From the NCBI RefSeq assembly GCF_963259705.1, contig NC_081844.1, forward strand, positions 24,754,294-24,818,293: 64,000 bases of DNA. Reading direction: 5' to 3'. Source of the DNA: Myotis daubentonii (lineage: Eukaryota; Chordata; Mammalia; Chiroptera; Vespertilionidae). Under the pieces are notes generated by a model that ran no database searches, was not told where the DNA came from, and was given only the letters and a program-made list of their open reading frames with translations. Of this stretch, positions 33,382 to 45,839 are shown piece after piece (within the stretch, counting starts at the first letter, position 1; each line of letters opens with the position of its first letter). Both the position numbers and the translations under genes were made by a program.

Positions 33382-33643
33382 TCTATTACATAGAATATTA
33401 ATCCGCAAAGTGCGGCTCACGAGCCACATGCGGGTCTTTGGCCCCTGGAGTGTGGCTCTTCCACAAAATACCACGTGCGGGCGCACACATAGAGTGTGAC
33501 TGAAACTTCGGTATATTGTGGAAGAGCCAGTATTTTGTGGAAGAGCTACACTCAAGGGGCCAAAGAGCCGCATGTGGCTCGTGAGCCGCATGTGGCTCGT
33601 GAGCCGCGGTTTGCTGAGCCACAGTTTTTCGACCACTGTTCTT
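33382..33643 (+). mobile_element. palindromic hAT-type MITE, copy A only
   Basis: Strong inverted repeat: GAGCCACATGCGGGTCTTTGGCCCC..GTGTGGCTCTTCCACAAAATACC on the left mirrors GTATTTTGTGGAAGAGC..GGGGCCAAAGAGCCGCATGTGGCTC on the right, ending CGACCACTG. It is absent from unit B (41335-41352). The flanks TTCTATTA and TTCTTTGT may be a decayed 8-bp duplication. Frames inside are mirror artefacts. Confidence 0.88.
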
Positions 33644-34439
33644 TGTACTTAGTGTTAGTATATCATCCTATACACATATTACCAACTTGTTTCACATCTC
33701 CGTTATTCCTTATTGTTCTTGTTGGCCTTTGTGGTTAGCTCTATTGTATAAATTTGCATAATCTTCCGTCCTCTGGAAGGCATTTTCTTTTGTATTTACT
33801 AAAAAATTCCTTCACCTTCCATTAGCATATTTGAATCCAATATCTTTATATAAGAAGAAATTATAACTTAGATGCTGCTTTCTTCCCAAATTAAAAAAAA
33901 CCCTCTATGCTATCCTTTTATTTCCAAGTTATTGGAAATTTAATCCAGAATTAGTGATATTATTAACTTATTGTGTCCTGTCTTTATATAAATTAATTTG
34001 ATTCTCTCTTAATTTTGTTTCACACAGTTGTTTTGTAACCACTACACTTCACCTAATTTCATTCCAAATGAAAATCTGTATTCCATAAATTCTTAATTTT
34101 TTAAAAAACTTGTCATTTCTGCTTTGAATACATACACATTCATGTACATTTGTATAAATGCAGAAATAGCAACCTGTGTCCATTAGAAAATTTATTTCTA
34201 CGTTGAACAGTATTTTTTTTTCCATGTGCCCACTCTTCCTTATTGCTCAACAATACCTTATGGTCTTCCCTCTGATCAACTAGTGTGATGCCAATTCATT
34301 ATTACCGTGTTTACATAATATTTTACGATGTGGCTGTGCTATTTACACTTGAAAGCCTTCCATATACATTCTCAATGAATTGCTATTAAAACAATTATAC
34401 AAAAATATTTTGGAATTGTTACATTAAAATTCTGGTTCT

Positions 34440-34590
34440 CTAACAGTGTTTTTCCCCAGGGGACATTGAGCAATACCCAGAGACATTTCTGTCTGTCACA
34501 TGGAAAGTGTAGGTAGAGTCCAGGGATGCACAGGAGAGACCACACCACAGACAATGATCTGGCCCAGAATGTCAATAGTGCAGAGACTGA
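34440..34590 (+). mobile_element. MER20-like fragment (unit A)
   Basis: TTCCCCAGGGGACATTGAGCAATACCCAGAGACATTTCTGTCTGTCAC is MER20-type. The same element is in unit B at 42140-42300 and, interrupted, at 13815. Confidence 0.6.
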
Positions 34591-36730
34591 GAAACCATGA
34601 CTTAAAGAATATATGTACTTGTAATGTTTATAGCTGTCTTCAGGTTGGTTTCCCCATGTTGTAACACTTCACTGTTCTGCCGGAAAAGAAAATAGAGTAC
34701 CCCTTAGCTACCTGTTTGGAAGTTCTAACCCTGGTCAATGTGACACCTTCTTATGTTTTACCCCAGGCTGACTGATGTGAAAGAATTTTTTTATTGTTTT
34801 CTGAGCGTTATCTGAGTTTGATTAAAAATTCATATATTTAATGGTCCTGTTAATTTGAATATTATTTTTATGCCTATTATTCTATCAGCCTTTTAAATGA
34901 CTTATAAACATTATTATGTTGGGAGAGGTAGAAGAAGGTAATGGGGAGATAAATGATAATGGAAGGGGATTTGACTTGGGATGATGAACACACAATGCCA
35001 TATACATATGATGTATTATAGAATTGTACACCTGAAACCTATATAATCTTCTTAACCAATGTCAATCTAACAAATTCTGTGAAATTTAATATAACAATTA
35101 GAATTATCATAAATATAAATTATTAATTCTCCATGGACTTTGGGAGGTGTTTTGGTCATAAAAATGTTTTATTTTTATTTAGGTAAACATGTCTGTCTTA
35201 TTATTTCTGAGTCTCCTGACTTAATTATAATGGTTTGGCCCATCGATACATGTTATTAGGCAGTTTTCTATCATTTCACCTGAATTGGTTATACTTAACA
35301 GTGAGCTGGTAATTTCTCTGAATTTTTGTAAAGTGACTGAGGTAGGGGAACAACTTCACTTTCTTCCAGGTCAATATTTTTCCAGCTTTTATTCAACAAT
35401 TCTGTCCTTCCAAATATACTGAAATTTAACTTACCATGGGTTCAATGTATTTATATACAGACACCTAATTCCTGAATCATTCAATAAATAATAGTGGAGC
35501 ATCTGCTGTTTGCCACAATTTCTAGAAACATTATAGATTTTGCTCTATGTTTATGCCATTGCCAATTTTAATTACTAATCTATGTTGGTAACCCTAAATT
35601 ATTGCTATTTATTACATCTTGTTTTGGTTAGTTTTTGATGTTCCACTCAATTTTCTTTAATACAGTTGCTTGGAATTCACTCTGTTTAACCAGGTTTCAT
35701 TCTCCCTGTCATTCCTTTCATTTCATAACTTCACATTTACTTAAAGGTGTGCCTATATAAGTGCACATATATTCACAAACATTTGTGAAAATACAAAGGT
35801 GAACAAAACAGGTGAAACTTTGCTTGTCTGGGACTGGCACTGTGATGGTGAAGTCAGAGTACAATGAAATTAATGTTTGCATGACAATGTGCTCAGGCAT
35901 AAATCATAGGAAAAAAGTTACTCAGTGTAGAAGGATGGACTGTCGTGGCCTGTGCAGGATTTATTGATCATGTCCTGGGAGGCCTTTGCATGTTGCATGA
36001 AAACCAGAACCAGAATTAGACTGTGCTCATTGATTTGTCAAAAATGAGATGAAAAGCCAAAGTCCAAAAAAACAGAGATGCCACATAAGATAAATGAGAA
36101 AGGGGCTTCTCTCATTAGCCATCAACCATACAAAAACTGATTCATCAAATAAATATAGAAGAGGCAAAACCAGTCATCTCTGCTTGATGTTAAAAATTTT
36201 TAATCTGTGTTTTTTTTGTATATTTTCGTTTGCAAGTTATTGTTTTATTTTTGGTCTTTTTTCACTTGGGGTCGTCACACCACATGTCTATAACTACCTT
36301 TGCCTTTTGGGAAAATTTATTTTTTCTACTTTGTTATTATTGTTTGACCTCAAAAGTGTGTAATTAAGTTTGGCAGGCAGCCAGAATCCAAAGATTTGTC
36401 TTCTTCATTCCTACTCAGGGGCCACCTGAGCTAATTAGATCGCTTTTCTTCCTCATGTTCATTTAAATGCTCTCTTTCCCTCTATGTTTTTTTTTTTAAC
36501 GTACTTAAGTATAGGACAGAAAAAGGGAATGGCAGTAGGAAACCCCAGGCTTATTTGCTCAAGGGAGCCCTAATGTAAGAATATATAAGTAATATTTCTA
36601 AATTCTTTTTGGAAAAGACACTTAATCTGGACACTTTGACTTTTATCTTCTCATAACCTTCATAGTGTGAGGGCGAGAAGGACATGAAAATAACACAAAT
36701 GAAGAGGCCATGGTGGTCTGTGTTGTGTAT
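34591..36730. other. OR unit A intronic sequence, no gene
   Basis: Paralogous throughout to unit B and, from 35655, to 51492 onward. Many stops in all frames; no gene. Confidence 0.65.
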
Positions 36731-36737
36731 GTGTGTA

Positions 36738-36772
<35 letters not shown>

Positions 36773-36788
36773 GCGCGCACGCGCGAGC
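36730..36788 (+). repeat. (TG)n followed by alternating CG-rich purine/pyrimidine tract
   Basis: About 30 bp of uninterrupted TG run directly into CCGCGCGCACGCGCGAGC. Such alternating tracts can adopt Z-DNA. It occupies the same position as the GT repeats of the other units. Confidence 0.95.
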
Positions 36789-37594
36789 ATGTGCAGGCAC
36801 GTGCCCTATAAACTGAGAGCAGTCCTCAGAGCAGAGGTGCCTGGACTGATATGTTCCAATGTGACTAACATATCAAGGGAAGTTAACAAGAAGATCCTTT
36901 TAAATTCATGGTATGCTTTTGCAACCAGATTAATAAAATGACTTGAAGTTTCAACACCAACACACAGGCATCCTTATTTCTCAATATTCTCTGATATCAT
37001 CTCTGATCCTGCTCTGATGTGCTTATTTCATTTGACCCACTGGCTCATTTTGATCCTTGATTTTCTAAAAATTTTCTTTTGCAGGGCCTTTGCACTGGCT
37101 ATCCCTTCGGCTTGGCAAACAGTTCTACCTCAATTTCCTAGTTAGCAGTCTTTGAGGTATTTGTTTAAGTGTCATTTGTTGGCAAGCCTTGGCTAACCTC
37201 TATACTCTATCCATTTGATGTGATTTACTTTTTTATAGGAGCTGCACCATTGAATATGTTTTGTTAATATATATTTTATTATATTCTCAATCGTTAGTGT
37301 GTAGAGACTTTGTTTCTCAGCATCCCATACTTTGCATGGTGCCTAAATAATGGTCCATAGTCACTCTATATCCTTCGAATGCATGAAAGAGATCCTCAAT
37401 AAAACAGCCATATACATTATGTTGGAAGAACAGGTTGATGGTAGAAAAGGAAATTCTAATGACAAATACCAATAGAGATACCTTATTGGGGACCAGATCA
37501 CACCAACAATGGAAATTATTTTCCTGATTCTAAAATATATATGTCATTTATTCTCAATTGCTAATGCTGACTAATATAATAATTAGTTATTCAT

Positions 37595-37614
37595 TTTTTC
37601 CTATTTTCTGATAG
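37595..37614 (+). other. predicted 3' splice site before OR A
   Basis: TTTTTTCCTATTTTCTGATAG ends in AG at 37613-37614, leaving a 13-nt leader TCAACTGAAAAAC before the ATG at 37628. The same 13-nt spacing is found before the ORs at 17491 and 45840. Confidence 0.65.
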
Positions 37615-37627
37615 TCAACTGAAAAAC

Positions 37628-38551
37628 ATGGAACCAGGCAATGGTACACAAATTTCAGAATTTCTTCTTCTAGGAATTTCACAGGCACTGGAACTGCAGC
37701 CCCTCATGTTTGGGCTTTTCCTCTCCATGTACCTGGTCACTGTGTTTGGAAACCTGATCATTATCCTGGCTGTCAGCTCAGACTCCCACCTCCACACACC
37801 CATGTACTTCTTCCTCTCCAACCTGTCCTTGGTAGACATCTGTTTCACTTCTACCACCATCCCAAAGATGCTGTGGAACATCCAGACACAGAGCAAAGCC
37901 ATCACCTATGAAGGCTGCATCACACAAATATATTTTCATATCCTCTTTGCACTGTTGGACAACTTAATCCTGACCGTGATGGCCTATGACAGGTTTGTGG
38001 CCATCTGCCACCCGCTGCACTACACTGTCATCATGCATCTCCGGTTCTGTGGACTGCTGGTTCTGGTGTCCTGGATCATGAGTGTTCTGCATTCCTTGTT
38101 AGAAAGCTTAATGGTGTTGCAACTGTCTTTCTGCTCAGACTTGGAAATCCCCCACTTTTTCTGTGAACTCAATCAGGTAATCCAACTTGCCTGCTCTGAC
38201 ACCTTTCTTAACAATATCGTGATGTATTTTTCAGCTGGGTTGCTAGGTGTTGGTCCCTTTGCTGGGATCCTGTACTCTTATTCTAAGATACTTTCCTCCA
38301 TATGTAGAATCCCTTCAGCTCAGGGGAAGTATAAAGCATTTTCTAACTGTGCATCTCACCTCTCAGTTGTCTCCTTATTTTATGGTACGATCCTAGGAGT
38401 TTACCTCAGCTCTGCTGTTACCCATAGCTCACACTCAAGTGCAACAGCCTCAGTGATTTACACCGTGGTCATACCCATGCTGAACCCCTTCATCTACAGT
38501 CTCAGGAACAAGGACATAAAGAGGGCCCTGGAAAGATTCCTTGGAAGGTAA
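37628..38551 (+). CDS. olfactory receptor, family 7-like, intact, 307 aa
   Basis: An odorant GPCR. The start is MEPGNGTQ, with N-glycosylation site NGT (5-7), GN in TM1 (41-42), [16 protein letters not shown] (58-73), Cys97 of the conserved disulfide, [19 protein letters not shown] (118-136) at TM3/loop 2, IPHFFCE (174-180), SYSK (217-220), TM6 block [11 protein letters not shown] (236-246) and [16 protein letters not shown] (283-298). Length and frame are complete. Departures from its paralogs: FSNC instead of FSTC (residue 240), SICRIPS instead of SIRGIPS, VIPMLNP instead of VTPMLNP, and MHLRF instead of MNPxL. Several lie in normally constrained positions, so function is uncertain. It is tandem sister to the gene at 45840. 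Confidence 0.95.
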   Translation: MEPGNGTQISEFLLLGISQALELQPLMFGLFLSMYLVTVFGNLIIILAVSSDSHLHTPMYFFLSNLSLVDICFTSTTIPKMLWNIQTQSKAITYEGCITQIYFHILFALLDNLILTVMAYDRFVAICHPLHYTVIMHLRFCGLLVLVSWIMSVLHSLLESLMVLQLSFCSDLEIPHFFCELNQVIQLACSDTFLNNIVMYFSAGLLGVGPFAGILYSYSKILSSICRIPSAQGKYKAFSNCASHLSVVSLFYGTILGVYLSSAVTHSSHSSATASVIYTVVIPMLNPFIYSLRNKDIKRALERFLGR

Positions 38552-38624
38552 GCTTTTCATGGGCCGATTGAACTAGGCTGAAGAATGCAGGGTGCAAATA
38601 TTCAGAGCCAGAAGTTCTGACACA

Positions 38625-38630
38625 AATAAA
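38625..38630 (+). other. putative poly(A) signal of OR A
   Basis: AATAAA lies 74 nt after the stop codon, conserved with 46847-46852. A longer 3' UTR is possible. Confidence 0.45.
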
Positions 38631-38955
38631 ACCAATATTTCAACCATAGGTATTTGGAAATTCTCATTTATGTCATGGGTTAACATGAATTAGTTTAGAG
38701 TAATTTATTCCCTTATGACATACTAGTATCTTATTATAAATAACTTTTCTACTGTTTTCCTAAAAGAATAATTAGGAATTATACTATCACTATGGGCAAA
38801 ATTATACTTGGCTACTAAGGTCATTTGCATAATTTTATTTTAAATGTAACTCTGAGACTACTGTTTTCAACTTCTATTTCATCATTATTTTCTATAGGTG
38901 CTCTTCTTGATAATGTAGACTTTACCATGTGACCTTTAATGCTCTTCTTGATAAT

Positions 38956-38975
38956 GTAGACTTTATGTGGATATA
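38956..38975 (+). other. tandem-duplication junction
   Basis: GTAGACTTTA (3' flank sequence of an OR unit, as at 47171-47180) is joined directly to TGTGGATATA (unit start, as at 31021). The two parents share only TA/TAT at the join, so it looks like a microhomology or end-joined junction. Confidence 0.85.
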
Positions 38976-40094
38976 TTTTGCTGAGCCCAAATAAAATGTT
39001 CAAAGTTGAAGTCTGTGTATGTATGTGTGTTTATTCATATACATAATTATTACAAAGTAACGTACACAGGTATATGGACACAAACACAGGTTCATTTGTA
39101 ATCTCATGTTTTATGTTGAAAAGAAACTTAAGAGGAAGTTGAAGAGTATAGAAATAAAGAGAAAGAATATTAGAATTGATATAAAATGAAAAGATGTAGA
39201 AATTTAGACATGAAGGTTTCAAGTAAATGATAGACATGAACTTAAATGATGAATTACTTTTCCTATTTTAATGCTTCAAAAACATTAAAATCTGAAGCAC
39301 ATTTACATTTATACAATAAGAAATTCTCTACCAGATAAAGAGGCAGAATATCTCCAAGTGATTATAAGTTACTTCTACTTAAGGGGGATTACAACACAAG
39401 GTTCCTTTACCTAGAGTATATTAAATGAATGAATTCAGACACGTAATCTCAGTCTTCTGAATAAAATTTCATTGGATAAATGTTTATATTTACTTTTCAA
39501 TGCCATTGTAAAATTTCTACCTTTGAGTTTTAAAACAAACACATTTATGCTGTTACAATTCATGAGATCAGAAACAGGAAATAGGTCTCATTGGGCTAAA
39601 ATGAAGATATTTGCGAGGCTAAGTTTCTTCTGGAGACTACAGAGAAGAATCTACTTATTTTCTTATTCCATATTTAGATTATAGTGAAAATAATCTAAAT
39701 ATATTTCCTATAATTCACAAACATTTCACAGTGAGGGACTAAATGATAGCTTCAACTTGTGATATAAGGTGGAAATGCCAAATTATTTTTCCTAATGTGT
39801 CATGAAGCCCAGTGTGTAATGTTCAAAGTTTATATTAAAGGAATTTAGTTCTCCCCTTTGATGAAAAGAAAAGTAGCAATTTTATGTAGATGTCGTGGGT
39901 CTCTGTCCTTACCACAAGTCAGTATTTGGAGATTTAAGTTTTCTAATCCACACAAGAAATATCTTAAATCAGGGTTGGGATAATGTGCTGGCAGGTTAGT
40001 CCTCTGAAAGCCAACAGATTTTGTGAGGACCAGATAGTAGACATGGATTCACTTGCCTTCTAAGCTGGTCTTTTGGGAACTCAGAATCTTCAGA

Positions 40095-40410
40095 AAAACT
40101 TTCCATCCTGTCCAGATCCACCAGGAAATCATATGATTAGGAGTTGGAGTAACAAGAGAGAAATGTACTTAATGAGCAGCTATAAGGAGCTGTAAATAAT
40201 GCCTCATTTCCAGTCTTTCATCATGTGTAACTTTGAGCTGCATGGGACCTGGTTGTTGCTTTTGGAGTCCCACGTTTGTCTAAGATACCTGTGCTTGCTC
40301 CTCCCTGCTGTCTTGTCTGGGCAGAGAGCTTCAGTCTCCATCATCAACCATCCAGTAGGTTGGTCATTCCCATCAGACCATCCCCTCAGAGTTTCCAGTC
40401 AGGTGAGTCC
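40095..40410 (+). promoter_or_regulatory. putative OR promoter and 5' noncoding exon, module 4 (for the OR at 45840)
   Basis: CCAGGAAATCATATGATTAGG, TATAAGG at 40181, CTGTCTTGTCTGGGCAGAG, CCATCATCAACCATCC, then CAGTCAG|GTGAGTCC with donor GT at 40403. About 5.4 kb upstream of its OR. It is almost identical to module 3. Confidence 0.5.
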
Positions 40411-40414
40411 AGAG

Positions 40415-43400
40415 GTCAAGTAGGTACAACAGGAAATGGTCAGAAAGGATCAAAGCCAAGCACATTTATCTGAGGTCTCTTAACAGCCATCAGCCTATGG
40501 TTGCTGATTTGCATGATTAACGAATTAATGATTAACTAATGATGCTAAAAGGAGAAATGAACATTGAATTCAGCAACACATTGGTAATTGATGACAATTA
40601 ACTGATGGAAGCCCAATTAGAGGTGGCAATGGGAGGCATAAAGTATTTCAAATAAAAGTAGAAAGTATACAATGAGTATTGCAATTAAAGGGAGTAGGAA
40701 GGTAGAGTGCTAGGTATGGAGGGATGTCCAGTAAAGTGAGGGCAGTTCTTCTTTATTTTTATCAGGGGCTCTATTCCACTACATTTCCATATGATGAGAA
40801 AGATATTTTCCAATATATTTCTTGCAAATATTATCTTGCAACAGTAGTTCATGAGACATACATTCACACTGTCTTCTGTCACTCTGGCATTGAATTCACA
40901 TGAAAAAGAATTTATTTGATAAATGAAAGGAGGTATGCTAAATAGCTTAACTTTGCAATTACTTCATTACCTGTGACATGAATATATTTGTGGGATAGTT
41001 ATTGATTTGTTTTGTCTATTATAAATTTTCTGTACAAGTCTTGACATTTGTACAGTGGGACCAGCATGTTTTTATTCCTGTTTTTGATTGCATTCTTCTA
41101 AACAAGGAATTGGACATTTCTTTCACCTGCTTCATCATTTGTCATTGAGTACCTTCATATATGTATATGCAGGGAATTGTCAGGTTTATTGATATTGTGA
41201 GCTCAAATTTTCACTCAGTCATATTGTATTCTCTCTATTGCTTTTTTATTTTTTGCTTTGCTTACTGAAAAAATTTCAGCTGTTACTTTTATATTTTTCA
41301 CATGTGAATCTTTGCTATCAATGAAAATGAAGGTGAATGTTACTTTATGTACTTAGTGTTAGTAAATCATCCCATACACATACTACCAACTTGTTTCACA
41401 TCTCCGTTATTCCTTATTGCTCTTTTTGGACTTTGTGGTTAGCTCTATTGCATAAATTTGCATCATCTTCTTCCATCCTCTGGAAGGCATTTTCTTTTGT
41501 ATTTACTAAAGAGTACCTTCACCTTCCATTAGCATATTTGAATCCAATATCTTTATATAAGAAGAAATTGTAACTTAGATGCTGCTCTCCCCCCAAATTA
41601 AAAGCCCTTCTATGCTATTCTTTTATTTCCATGTTATTAGAAATTTAATACAGAATTAGTGGTCCATGTTGATATTATTGACTTATTGTGTCCTGTCTTT
41701 ATATAAATTAATTTGATTCTCACTTAATTTCGTTTCACACAGTTGTTTTGTAACCACTAATTGCATTCCTGCTGATAATCTGTATTCCATAAATTCTTAG
41801 CTTTAAAAAATAACTTGTCATTTCTGCTTTGAATACATACACATTAGTGTACATTTGCGCAAATGCACAAATAGTATCCTGTGCCCGTTAGAAAATTTAT
41901 TTTTATGTTGTACAGTCTTTTTTTCCATGTGCCCACTCTTCCTTATTACTCAACAATACCTTATAGTCTTCCCTCCAATCAACAAGTGTGATGCCAATTC
42001 ATTATTACCGTGTTTACATAATATTTTATGATGTGGCTGTGCTATTTACACATGGAAGCCTTCCATATACATTCTCAATGAATTGCTATTATAACAGTTA
42101 TACGAAAATATTTTGGAATTGTTACATTAAAATTCTGGTTCTCTAACAGTGTTTTTCCCCAGGGGACATTGAGCAATATCCAGAGACATTTCGGTCTGTC
42201 ACATGGAAAGTGTAGGTAGAGTCCAGGGATGCACAGGAGAGACCACAACACAGACAATGATCTGGCCCAGAATGTCAATAGTGCAGAGACTGAGAAACCA
42301 TGACTTAAAGAATATATGCACTTGTAATGTTTATATCTGTCTTCAGATTGGTTTCCCAATGTTGTAACACTTTACTGTTCTGCCAGAAAAGAAAATAGAG
42401 TACCTCGTAGCTACTTGTTTGCAAGTTCTAACCATGGTCAATGTGACACCTTCTTAAGTTTTTCCCCAGGCTGACAGATGTGAAAGAATTTTTTTATTGC
42501 TTTCTGAGCTATTTCTGACTTTGATTAAAGATTCATATATTTAATGGTCCTGTTAATTTGAATATTATTTTTATGCCTATTATTCTATCAGCCTTTTAAA
42601 TGACTTGTAATCATTATTATTTTGGGAGAGGCAGAAGAAAGTAATGGGGAGATAAATGGTAATAGAAGATTTGACTTGGGATGATGAACTCACAATACCA
42701 TATACTTATGATATATAGAATTGTATAACTGCAACCTATATAATTTTTTTATTCAATGTCAACCTAATAAATTCTATGAAATTTAAAATAAAAATTAGGA
42801 TTTTCATAAGTATAAGTTATTATTTCTCCATGGACTTTGGGGGATGTTTCGGCCATAACAATGTTTTATGTTTTATTTAGTTAAACATGTCTCTCTTATT
42901 ACTTCTGAGTCTCCTGACTTAATTATAATGGTTTGGCCCACCGATATATGTTATTATGCAGTTTTTTATCATTTCACCTGAATTGGTTATACTTAACAGT
43001 GAGTAGGTAATTTCTCTGAATTTTTGTAAAGTGACTGAGGTAGGGGAACAACTTCACTTTCTTCCAGGTCAATATTTTTCCAGCTTTTATTCAACAATTC
43101 TGTCCTTCCGAATATATTGAAATGTAACTTACCATGGGTTCAATGTATTTATATACAGACACCTAATTCCTGATTCATTCAATAAATAATAGTGGAGCAT
43201 CTGCTGTTTGCCACAATTTCTAGAAACATTATAGATTTTGTTCTATGTTTATGCCATTGCCAATTTTAATTACTAACCTATGTTGGTAACCCTAAATTAT
43301 TGCTATTTATTACATCTTGTTTTGGTTAGTTTTTGATGTTCCACTCAATTTTCTTTAATACAGTTGCTTGGAATTCACTCTGTTTAACCAGGTTTCATTC

Positions 43401-44100
43401 TCCCTGTCATTCCTTTCATTTCATAACTTCACATTTACTTAAAGGTGTGCCTATATAAGTGCACATATATTCACAAACATTTGTGAAAATACAAAGGTGA
43501 ACAAAACAGGTGAAGCCCTGCTTGTCTGGGACTGGCACTGTGATGGTGAAGTCAGAGTACAATGAAATTAATGTTTGCATGACAATGTGCTCAGGCATAA
43601 ATCATACGAAAAAAGTTACTCAGTGTAGAAGGATGGACTGTCGTGGCGTGTGCAGGATTTATTGATCATGTCCTGGAGGCCTTTGCATGTTCCATGAAGA
43701 CCAGAACCAGAATTAGACTGTGCTCATTGATTTGTCAAAAATGAGATGAAAAGCCAAAGTCCAAGAAAAACAGAGATGCCACATAAGATAAATGAGAAAG
43801 GGGCTTCTCTCATTAGCCATCAACCATACAAAAACTGATTCATCAAATAAATATAGAAGAGGCAAAACCAGTCATCTCTGCTTGATGTTAAAAATTTTCA
43901 ACCTTTGTTGTTTTTGTATATTTCCTTTGTGAGTTATTATTTTATTTTTGGTCAGTTTTCTCTTGGGGCAGTCACACCACATATCTATAAATACAAATTG
44001 CGCAAATTTATTTTTTCTACTTTGTTATTATTGTTTGACCTCAAAAGGGTGTAATTAAGTTTGGCAAGCAGCCAGAATCCAAAGATTTTTCTTCCTCATT
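40415..44100. other. OR unit B intronic sequence, no gene
   Basis: Paralogous to 32470-36410; includes the MER20-like piece at 42140-42300. No conserved reading frame. Confidence 0.65.
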
Positions 44101-44105
44101 GTCTC

Positions 44106-44597
44106 TGCTGGAAGCCAATTCCAGCATGTCATAATTGCAAGAGTTTCATCAAAAGGTTGATGGAACTTGGGGACTCAACAGGGTTGAGCCACACAGTAGT
44201 CACCTGTTGGGAATGGCTGAAGGCATTTCCCCAAACCTGAAAAGGGATGATTGTTGGCTGCCAGACAGCTCAGGGCATCTTAATCTACATGTTATTGCCT
44301 CTTACTGGCCAAGCACCTGAACAGCCATAGGCTAATTCCCCCAAATCTGACAATGCCTCTGTATATAAATCCCTTACCCTTTGAAGTGTCTATCTCCACC
44401 TCGCCTCAGGACAATTTGTGTTAATAAAAAGCATGGGGTCCTGAGACAAGGAGATCTTAGTTTCCTTTAAACTAAGCTCCTCCGACCCCCAAATGCCTTT
44501 CAAAATTACATTTCATCTCTGGACTCCTATTTAATCTACGCACAACCTTCTCCAGATTTCTTGAACCTTTCTAGATGCCAGACCAAGAACGCTGGCA
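44106..44597 (+). mobile_element. solo LTR of an endogenous retrovirus, 5-bp target duplication
   Basis: Begins TGCTGGAAGCC and ends GCTGGCA (TG...CA), with exact GTCTC duplications at 44101-44105 and 44598-44602. The 52268 paralog reads CATTGTCTCTCAGGGACC, the empty site. Internal promoter-like TATATAAATCCC (about 44362) and an AATAAA at about 44433 fit an LTR with U3, R and U5. No internal viral genes are present, so the provirus was reduced by LTR-LTR recombination. Orientation is taken from the TATA box and poly(A) signal. Family not identified. Confidence 0.92.
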
Positions 44598-44904
44598 GTC
44601 TCTCAGGGACCACCTGAGCTAATTAGATCGCTTTTCTTCCTCGTGTTCATTTTATTGCTCTCTCTCCCTCTGTGTTTATTTAACGTAGTTAAGACAAAAA
44701 AAAAAAAGGCATGGCAGTATGAAACCCCAGGCTTATTTGCTCATGGGAGACCTAATATAAGAATATTTAAGTAATATTTCTAAATTATTTTTGGAAAAGA
44801 TACTTAATCTGGACACTTTGACTTTTATCGTATCATAACCTACATAGTGTGAGGGTGAGAAGGACATGGAAATAAGACAAATAAAGAGGCCATGGCATGT
44901 TGTG

Positions 44905-44905
<1 letters not shown>

Positions 44906-44934
<29 letters not shown>
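44906..44934 (+). repeat. (TG)n microsatellite, unit B
   Basis: About 28 bp of TG, followed by CACGCGCATGCAC, at the position homologous to 36730. Confidence 0.95.
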
Positions 44935-44936
<2 letters not shown>

Positions 44937-45803
44937 ACGCGCATGCACAAATATGCCCTGTAAACTGAGAGCAGTCCTCAGAGCAGAGGTGCCTGGACTG
45001 ATATATTCCAATGTGACTAACATATCAAGGGAAGGTAACAAGGAGAAGGTCCTTTAAAATTCATGGTATGCTTTTGCGATCAGATTAATAAAGCGCAAAA
45101 TTTACACATTGTGCACAAGGCATTCTCTGTGACTTGAAGTTTCAACACCAAGACACAGGCTTCCTTATTTCTCAATATTCTTTGATATAATCTCTGATCC
45201 TGCTCTGATTTTCTCATCTCATTTGACACACTGGATCATTTTGATCCTTGGTTTTCTAAACAATTTTCTTCCCCAGGGCCTTCACTGGCTCTCCCTTCGG
45301 CTTGGCAAACAGTTCTCCCTCCATCTCCTAGTTAGCCGTCTTTGAGATATTTGTTTAAGTGTCATTTTTTGGCTAACCTTGGCTAATGTCTATTAAAAAA
45401 AAGCACCTTCTATACTCTTTCAATTTGATGTGATTTACTTTTTTATAGGAGCTGCACCATTGAATATATTTTGTTAATATTTATTTTATTATATCCTCAA
45501 TCGTTAATGTGTAGAGACTTTGTTTTTCAGCAGCCCATACTCTGAATGGTGCCTAAAGAATGGTACATAGTCACTCTATATCCCTCAAATGCATGAAAGA
45601 GATCCTCAATAAAACAGCCATATACATTATGTTGGAAGAACAGGTTGATGGTAGAAAAGGAAATTCTAATGGCAAATACCAATAAAGATATCATAATGGG
45701 GACCAGATCACACCAATAATGGAAATTATTTTCCTGACTCTAAAATATAAATGTGTCATTCATTCTCAGTTATTAATGCTTGCTAATGTGAAAATTAGTT
45801 ATT

Positions 45804-45826
45804 CATTTTTTTCTATTTTCTGGTAG
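45804..45826 (+). other. predicted 3' splice site before OR B
   Basis: A T-rich tract TTTTTTTCTATTTTC then TGGTAG, with AG at 45825-45826, and the same 13-nt leader TCAACTGAAAAAC before the ATG at 45840. Confidence 0.65.
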
Positions 45827-45839
45827 TCAACTGAAAAAC

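Larger units (their letters stand above)
31017..38965 (+). repeat. tandem segmental duplication, unit A (about 7.95 kb)
   Basis: Starts TATGTGGATATAAT near 31018 and ends GTAGACTTTA at 38965, where unit B's TGTGGATATA begins. It contains a promoter module, MER20, GT repeat, OR and 3' flank in the same order as unit B. Unit A alone has the palindromic hAT at 33382; unit B alone has a solo LTR. Identity is visibly high, with runs of tens of identical bases. Confidence 0.93.

Noticed and set aside
33313..33738. Overlapping 74-107 codon frames on both strands
   Set aside because: Mirror-image frames produced by the palindromic hAT element.
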